A stretch of DNA of 35,661 bases from Fidelibacterota bacterium (GTDB lineage: Bacteria; Fidelibacterota; UBA8477; JABMPR01): contig JABIFG010000270.1 in NCBI GenBank assembly GCA_018650795.1, positions 1-35,661 of the forward strand. The letters run 5' to 3'. This document shows, one piece after another, positions 35,138-35,661 of the stretch. The translations under genes were made by a program, and so were the position numbers. A model generated the notes under the pieces. The model was not told where the DNA came from and did no database searches. It worked only from the letters and a program-made list of their open reading frames with translations. Numbering within the stretch: position 1 is the first letter of the stretch; each line of letters opens with the position of its first letter.

Positions 35138-35661
35138 CGCCAGGTTCCAATTCTTGTATATTTACTTTCAATACCTTCTCAATATTGCTGGACAGTGCTT
35201 GTCCTTCATTAAATAGTTGAACATTCATGAAGAGATCATGGATACCCGTAACGCCATCTGGAGAATTTATCTGCACTGGTGAAACCACTTCCAGGCCACC
35301 AGCTTCAAGTGCTTGTCCCCATGTTCTAAAGGTACCGGCTACATCAACATACTCTAAATCGTTTGGAAGCGCTAGTGTAATAGAAATGGAATCCGCGGTA
35401 GCATAGGCTGGGTAGCTCATATTCAGCAGTAACGTGGAAGATTGGTTTGCTGGAATACTGAGGGCTGAGTCAGGTGACATATTTTCAAATGCGTCCACTG
35501 GAATAACAATTTTCTGTTTCAGTGACTCTTTAATGACATCCAATTCAAGTAAGGCTGCCTCACCGACTTCAGCATTCACCAATACCTCAACCCGGCGGTT
35601 GGATGCACGACCAAGCCAGGTTTCATTATCGCCAACAGGATAGTGAGGACCTAATCCATGA
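35130..35661 (-). CDS. OmpA-domain protein, C-terminal part (5' end outside window)
   Basis: Reading from the window edge, the frame opens with GLGPHYPVGDNETWLGRASN followed directly by RRVEVLVNAE. This is the end of an OmpA-like peptidoglycan-binding domain (the GRASNRRVEV motif holds its conserved Arg residues). About 145 further residues follow: a hydrophilic linker and a predicted beta-sandwich resembling bacterial conserved-repeat domains (PNDLEYVDVAGTF). OmpA domains usually end the protein, so a C-terminal extension is unusual. The last codons overlap the start of the 1030-residue barrel gene by 8 nt. A TTG at 35582 could mark a start but lies inside this domain and is not credible. 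Confidence 0.75.
   Translation of the reverse strand, partial: HGLGPHYPVGDNETWLGRASNRRVEVLVNAEVGEAALLELDVIKESLKQKIVIPVDAFENMSPDSALSIPANQSSTLLLNMSYPAYATADSISITLALPNDLEYVDVAGTFRTWGQALEAGGLEVVSPVQINSPDGVTGIHDLFMNVQLFNEGQALSSNIEKVLKVNIQELEPGDE

Noticed and set aside
1-35661. CRISPR arrays, rRNA or tRNA genes, insertion sequences or integrases
   Set aside because: No regularly spaced repeats, tRNA T-loops in intergenic DNA, or transposase/recombinase frames were found by eye.

Overview
The window is a gene-dense stretch of moderate-to-low GC chromosome from a Gram-negative bacterium. It carries outer-membrane beta-barrels, a secretin, an OmpA-type peptidoglycan-binding domain, a Na+-translocating NADH:quinone reductase and a selenocysteine-insertion pathway. 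The mix, including a PorV/UPF0164-like barrel and REP elements of a kind common in Bacteroidetes relatives, suggests an uncultured FCB-group organism such as Candidatus Marinimicrobia. That placement is inference; no rRNA or tRNA gene is present to anchor it.

Left part, plus strand (1-7717): the 3' end of one pilin-like gene, an AT-rich spacer, a second closely related PilX-like gene, then a pilM-N-O-P-Q type IV pilus assembly cluster with overlapping or abutting genes. An MFS transporter coupled to a Nudix (CoA pyrophosphatase-like) gene follows.

Middle part, minus strand (7723-22781): an HD-domain protein, an outer-membrane barrel, mutS, then selB, an NRAMP-fold transporter and selA, and a TSUP permease. 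Next comes the conserved translation/secretion operon ffh-rpsP-khpA-rimM-trmD-rplS ending in a clear terminator, with an orphan methyltransferase upstream. Intergenic gaps here hold REP-like hairpins and other short dispersed repeats.

Right part: nqrABCDEF and apbE on the plus strand form a complete Na+-NQR module with its flavin transferase. They converge with an M28-type aminopeptidase, a DUF72 protein, a nested palindromic element, and a 1030-residue outer-membrane barrel translationally coupled to an upstream OmpA-domain protein cut by the window edge (all minus strand).

The two observations most worth following are the NRAMP-like transporter placed between selA and selB, whose signature metal-binding motif is replaced, and the coupled OmpA-domain/giant-barrel pair. 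Neither can be called a new system from sequence alone.
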